NCBI GenBank assembly: GCA_029817715.1
Contig: JARUPY010000558.1
Location: 25,586-89,585, forward strand
Reading direction: 5' to 3'
Source of the DNA: Melastoma dodecandrum
Taxonomy: Eukaryota; Streptophyta; Magnoliopsida; Myrtales; Melastomataceae
Length of the DNA: 64,000 bases
The translations under genes were made by a program, and so were the position numbers. Below the pieces are notes generated by a model, which was not told where the DNA came from, ran no database searches, and worked only from the letters and a program-made list of their open reading frames with translations. Position 1 is the stretch's first letter, and every line of letters begins with the position of its first letter. Positions 58,780-64,000 of this stretch are shown piece after piece.

Positions 58780-61100
58780 AGATCCTCCCAAGTGAAGCTT
58801 ATGAAAGTGTAGCTCAGTAACCTCCTCACCAGATGACTCCATATTGACTTGACGGAAATGGAATTGGAAAAAATAGGTGGTCCACAGTTTCTTCTTCACC
58901 TTCCACATAACACACGCATTCCGCTGAGGACCATAATCTCTTTCCTGTGCCAGAAACTTGTGCCGTACGCAACCTGTTCTTCGCATATTGTAACACATAC
59001 CAAGAAGGAGCCATACGTGGGGGTTATATCCTTAATTCCAGATCCAATTGCTCCAGAGTACTCCGCTGCCTTCTGGTTTTGTTAGGAGATCCCAAGCCTC
59101 CCTTTATTCCGAGAATAATTCCGTTCCTGTTGCTATGCGCAGCACCAGCACATCCGACCCCCGCCCATGCCGGGTAGGGTAGTTCTCCTGATGGGAGCAG
59201 TCTCCTCAGCAACCAGAATTAGAAAATTTCCTCCTCCCCTTTAGGTAAAACATCCATCCCTCAATTTTCTTTCTCCAGGCATACCTTGAAGAAGACAAAA
59301 GCAGCGGACCGTTGCATCTTTCGGGATCACGCAGGAGTTTACCTTGTCACAAGGCGGATAAGAACTTGTCCAGCTCCAGCCTACCCACGTTCTTGACCAG
59401 TTATCATGCCAGAACGAAATCTGGCTGTCCATCGCCCACTTTCCATGGCTACGCGGCCCTCTATGAGTCCACCATCGGAGCCTTAGGATCCGCTTCCAAA
59501 TCCAAGAGTCCCCAGCCACGTGGTCGCAAATGTCCAGATGCTTCTAATACCCTTTAGAACTTCCTTATGTATCCAAGACGTCCATAGAGAATCTCCTTAG
59601 GATCAGACAGCAAAGTGCCGGATATGCTTCAAGAGAGTACGCCTGGTTCCATTCAAAGGGTCTTTTTATGTCCCAGCCACCGCTCTCATCAAAGGGGCAT
59701 GCCAACACCTCCCTCCCATTTTTACCTTCCGATTTCCCTTGCCCTATTGTCCTTCCTCCCCAGCGAGATAGCTCGCCATCAGTCTATCAACCCATTTCGG
59801 TCACAACTTCCAGAAGGTAACGGAATAATTCCGGCCCAATAATGACTGCATTGCGACAAAGGACTGCACCGTACGTACAAGCTTGTAGCCTAGCTGCATA
59901 GGATAATTTTATTGGCTTGTGGCAACTATAAATTTTCTGTTAGTTAATAGCATCCACCAAAGGGGCGTCAGTCCACTAGTTGACAACTGATTGGCTACTA
60001 ACGGTACGCTCCGTCCAAGTATCGCATAAGGAAATTTTCCTTTTTAACCCATGCCAGGTCAGTATGTTCCTTTGTAATTGGTGTGTCTACCTTCCTAAAA
60101 AGCACTTCACATTTTTCCAGGCCTAACTTGCAGGACCAGATTATTTGCCTCGAACATCATGTAATAGCAACTTTCGTTATCTCAACAGTTGGCCTGTCCA
60201 TTCCCTCATGGAAGAGTAGTACATTCATCCCGCAAATATCGGATGGGAAACTTTATACTTTAGCCACACTATGATGGAGCTTGAAGACCAGGATTCGCGG
60301 TAGGTACACTCGCCTTCATTAGCCCAGTGAGTCCTCCTTCCATGGCCATGACAAAATGAGGTACTAGAGATTTAAATGAGCCTCCTTGCTGAAAGATCCA
60401 CATGTATCTCCTGAATGATCCATTAATATTAAGCGTGAAAGGTATGTGATCGTGAACCACCTCCTGGTATGCCACACGACCATATTCTGAGGAATTCTCG
60501 GAATGCCTTTTAAAACCGCCTAGGAGGTAGTTTCCAGCTTAGGGAGTCGATGGCTTTAGCTATGTGTAGTTTCAATTTGCCACAACACTATTTCGGTGGC
60601 CCCTTCTTCGTGTTGTACCCCGCCAAAAGGTTCTAGCTGGGCCAGCAATACATTGTCTTACGATTCTTCTACCCGGCACAAAGGCAGCTTGCTCCAAAAA
60701 ATAGTTTATGATTTCCGGCAAGACTTGCCGGAGTCTATTCGCAAATGATCTTTGAGATCCAATTTGTAGTAGGATGACGTTACAGCAGGAGATAAGCCGG
60801 TAGTCCTGGATTCTCTCCGCTTGAGCCGTTCTGTCGGTACTAATCAGGTAATTGCTGTGGAAATTAATTTCCCTTAGCAGCCGACCCCCTAAAGAAAAAT
60901 TCCTATGACTGCTTGAGTAAGACATCAGGACCAAACAGTGCTCCACGCGGTTTTATAAAAATTCAACCGTAAAGCCATTCCGGACCTAGCGCCTTCCCTG
61001 TTGGCATGCTGAATAAAGTCTCCTTGATCTCTCGATTGGATACTTCCTGGGTGAAGTGGGGGACTGTGATGATTTGCGCTTAATACCAACATCCTCAATA
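58780..61100 (-). pseudogene. LINE2 ORF2: reverse transcriptase and zf-RVT
   Basis: Heavily decayed L1 ORF2 on the minus strand. Pieces in order from 61100: LFSMPTGKALGPEWLYG (RT block 1); AERIQDYRLISCCNVILLQI and LANRL-like FANRLRQVLPEIIN, then AAFVPGRRIV (60946-60572); QGGSFKSLVPHFVMAMEGGL, which corresponds to the RQGDPxSPxLFVxxMExL block (60475-60269); DSWIWKRILRL and SQISFWHDNWSR (59519-59241); and the zinc-binding zf-RVT region with CYVEGEEETVDHLFF (59014-58826). No FADD catalytic motif could be read. Frameshifts occur every 100-300 bp. ORF2 sequence upstream of 61100 was not found. Confidence 0.85.
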
Positions 61101-62308
61101 AAGCTTCAATATCTTAGACACCTTGATTAATACCCCAAATTATCCTTAGCTCTTTCGAATATGTAGTTGAAATTCGGATTCAATGCGGAAAAGTAAAGAC
61201 GATTCATTATTTACCTCGGGAACAAGGAAAGGCTTTTCAGTGCTCGTGTCTGAGAATGGCCAGTGATTGTGTCTCGCAAGTACCGAAAAGGCGCGCGATA
61301 TTGTCTACAGGGCGAGTAGGCTGTGTACAGTTTGGCAGCTGCCCTGTTCCCAGCCTATCGAGTGAAAGGATAATACAGTGATTTGTATTCACCTACGAAC
61401 GAAAACACCATGGTTATAACTTGGCTGGGAATCGTCTTTTGGGCACGAAACTTGATTGCCAAACCGACTAAATCATAATGAAAAAGTTTTACTTCGATCC
61501 AGCATTGACTTGAGCCATTTGTCAATTTTGTTTCATGCAACTCTTGACTTTCCTCATGAGAAAGCCCAACTCTTGGGAAGACTTAACGAGAATCCTGGAG
61601 CTCCTCGTCCTTTCGATTTTTCGTCATCACCCTCTTTAGACTCCTTTGATTGAGTCTCGCCATTTAGAACTCACCTTCTTGTTGAGTTGATTGTTTTCAT
61701 TGTTAGTGAAATGGGGGATTTCAAAAAATGTTGAAAGTACTAACCAAGTCCTTAATCTACATCATATCAATGTCATCTCTTAGAATCCCCATCTTACAAA
61801 TTCTAACAAATGTTCATTTATGCAAGTCTAACATTCCCGAGCTTGGTTTTCATCACTTACTGCACAACAAAGATGTTTGAATGGAAAATTCTTGGCAAGC
61901 TTACCCACGCTCTCTCTGCGGACACAACTTTGCTATGGAGCTTTAGCACTTCAGGAAGTCGTATCTTGATGACGTGCAACTGTCAGAGGATATGATACCA
62001 CGCATCCTGCATAAATTGAAGAATACCATCCAAATTACAGCGACGATGGTTTTTGAACCCTGCCATCCATGGGGAGTACAAGCCAATCCGCGTAGCCACG
62101 AAAGATCACACTCACTGTTAATACGCCAAGCAATAATTCATTTCCCACATCTTCTATTCTCCCTCACAACAACCAAACGGACCCCAAACTAAATCACCAT
62201 GATCTCCCGTTACCCACGTTATCCCGCAAGGAAAGGGGACGTTCGGTGTATCTCAAAAATCCCAACATCCCACGGATGCTGTCCCCGAGATCTTTGGGAA
62301 GATACTCC
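61101..62308. other. unassigned, probably repeat-derived
   Basis: Short open frames only (for example 61456-61653 plus). No family recognised. The 61110-61300 part may include more decayed LINE2 sequence. Confidence 0.3.
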
Positions 62309-62910
62309 CTAATTACTACTCAACGAACCCGATCTCTGTCCGATAAAAGGAGAAGGAGATTTACCGAAGGGGAGAGGAGACCTGGAAAAGGCTCTGAGCC
62401 ATCGTCTACAACCATTTCTATTTTTTTTTTGGAAGAACCAAAAGACCCCAAGTGCAGGGTCTAAACGACATCCACGGTAGAACCCCATCCCTCGTCCCTC
62501 CAACCCAAACGGAAACAACACGACAACAACGAGTGAGATGGCATGGTTCTTCTTGTTTTGCAGCAGAACTCCCAGCTTCGCTAGTGGCATAATTGGCGGA
62601 CGACATGATGATCCCAACTTCTTCAGATGTGGCTTACGGCGATTGATGTCCATGTGTTCGCTGCAGCGACGGGAGCAAAGTAGGCCTGAACTAAGTCCCA
62701 ATTCCCCATTTTGATGGAGTAACAGTTTCCTGGTTCGCTCATAGACGCACATTAGCGTCGATGGGAGACCCTTTGTTTTGTTGACATGTTTTACTTTCCT
62801 TGAGCAGGTTACACACCACGGAGGCGGCAATCTCCCAATCGTCGCAGCTTCTTCTTCGAGTCCTCTGTGTTCCAGACGTTCCTGATGGTGCTCCTTTCCG
62901 CTAAAATGTA

Positions 62911-62962
<52 letters not shown>

Positions 62963-64000
62963 AATCCAGCTTAGATATGGTGAAGTCCTTTTCCCCTCCA
63001 CCTTGTCGTCATCAGAAATGTCCGGCAATGACCCACTTCCTCTCCGATGTTTCCTGGATCCAGTGGCAGTAGGCGATCGGCGTCATCTCCGAGCGTCCCG
63101 TCCATCAAACAAGCTTCTCTAGGGAGAGAGTCCCGAACGGTAGCTCACCTACGCTCACGCTCGTAGCGGATTCACCTCTGTTCCGGCGTCCCTCCGACGA
63201 ACCATGACGACAACGAACCCACCTTCAACCGCCGCATGCGAGCCCCGGCCGATTCTCTCTCTGACCAAATCCGGCTTTAGAGACCGAAGGCACGCCGGTA
63301 ATCTCCTCCCACGGCCAGATCTACTCTCTACGAGTCATACGAGCTCAGCGTCTCCTCCCAGAATTAAATAATCAAACCCTCGCCTGTCCCTGAGGTTTGC
63401 GGCCAGACCCCACTCCTCGACGTCCTCAGCAATAGTGTGTGGGTCTTCCAGATGTTTTCAGCACCCATCCCCAAGCGTCGTTCTTTCTCGGGGAAACGGC
63501 CTCACAGCTCCACCTCAGTCGCATGTTGGATGTAGCAACGTCTGGAACTTCAAGAACCACCCCGCCTTCCTATTCTTCTGCTTCATCGGGCGAGGCCATT
63601 CCCCACTCCTATCAAGAGCCCCGAATCTCCAGAAGTCTCCAAGGCTTCCCTTCCCTCGGTTTTCTCATTTGGAAACCCTATGTTTGCAATCGGGGGAAGG
63701 AGACTTGAAGCCTTGTTAGAATCGTGACCCCATTCAACTGACTCAGACGGTAAGACATGCCTTACATTTCTTAATATTGATCGAATTTCATTAAGTTCTA
63801 AGCAATACTAATCACGCACGACTTATATTTTTATTTCGCATGTACACTGAGCACATGGCGACTATACGAAGATCGACCGCCCAAATTCTCGAAGACTACT
63901 CAAAGGCGCATTCGAAGATTACATGAAGGTGAGCGTGTATCAAACCGCGTGGATCTCTCCATGTGTGTAAAAAACGCGCGATGTCAAGGTATTAAAGCTG
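62309..64000. other. GC-rich unassigned region with possible retroelement 3' end
   Basis: A T run at 62418-62428 followed by GGAAGAACCAAAAGACCCC could be the poly(A) end of a minus-strand retroelement. The 239-codon minus frame at 62309-63028 runs through the poly(G) tract, giving a run of Pro, and has no recognisable domain. Plus frames at 63435-63719 are likewise unrecognised. 63730-64000 shows nothing assignable. Confidence 0.3.
62914..62961. repeat. poly(G) tract of 48 bases
   Basis: An uninterrupted run of 48 G between TGTAATT and TAATCC. Such long G homopolymers are rare in plant genomes and hard to sequence, so the length is approximate. Confidence 0.9.

Noticed and set aside
62309..63028. 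239-codon minus-strand frame with a poly-Pro run
   Set aside because: The Pro run is the poly(G) tract. No domain, biased composition and likely retroelement sequence around it.

Overview
This is nuclear DNA from a flowering plant. It has GT-AG introns, plant-specific gene families (a DYW-class PPR protein, a GTE bromodomain factor, a non-specific phospholipase C, an NF-YC subunit), plant-type (TTTAGGG)n telomeric repeats, and many decayed plant transposable elements. I cannot name the species. No exact RNA gene, CRISPR array or prokaryotic feature was seen.

Layout. 1-2.8 kb: MITE-like repeats around a pyruvate decarboxylase gene fragment, then a broken galacturonosyltransferase-like (GATL) gene. 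3.5-6.4 kb (-): intact eight-exon ELP3, the catalytic Elongator subunit. 7.07-8.47 kb: a 1.4-kb fold-back element built from a TTAGTAAA-type word. 10.5-14.7 kb (-): intact ten-exon bromodomain-NET factor of the GTE8/GTE10 type. 15.5-16.1 kb: a MULE-type MITE with 9-bp target-site duplications. 17.6-21.4 kb: LTR debris, a minisatellite, and a dead MULE transposase interrupted by a tRNA-derived SINE.

22.3-31.1 kb: an about 2.67-kb segment present twice in the same orientation, flanking an intact DYW PPR gene. The second copy carries a complete six-exon SAP-domain gene; the first has lost exon 1 within 5 bp of the exon 1 splice donor. 32.6-35.7 kb: a non-autonomous LTR retrotransposon with one unrecognised 273-aa ORF. 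37.0-41.4 kb: an LTR-like hairpin and a dead Ty1/copia element. 41.4-42.2 kb (-): an NF-YC gene broken by two single-base frameshifts. 43.4-45.4 kb (-): intact three-exon phospholipase C. 46.5-48.2 kb: a probable solo LTR.

48.3-61.1 kb is the most unusual region: nested L1-type LINEs with telomeric repeats at several junctions. Three related copies of an unrecognised reading frame (about 600 codons, called ORF3 here) lie at the 3' ends of these elements, just before the poly(A). Two follow L1 ORF2 sequence on the same strand, and the third is a 5'-truncated insertion with poly(A) and target-site duplications. This suggests either an L1 lineage with an extra ORF downstream of reverse transcriptase, or an ORF-only partner element moved by L1. 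61-64 kb is unassigned and contains a 48-base poly(G) tract.

The expressed host genes (ELP3, GTE, PPR, SAP, NPC, perhaps NF-YC) are all on the minus strand and look independently regulated; nothing suggests they form a functional cluster.
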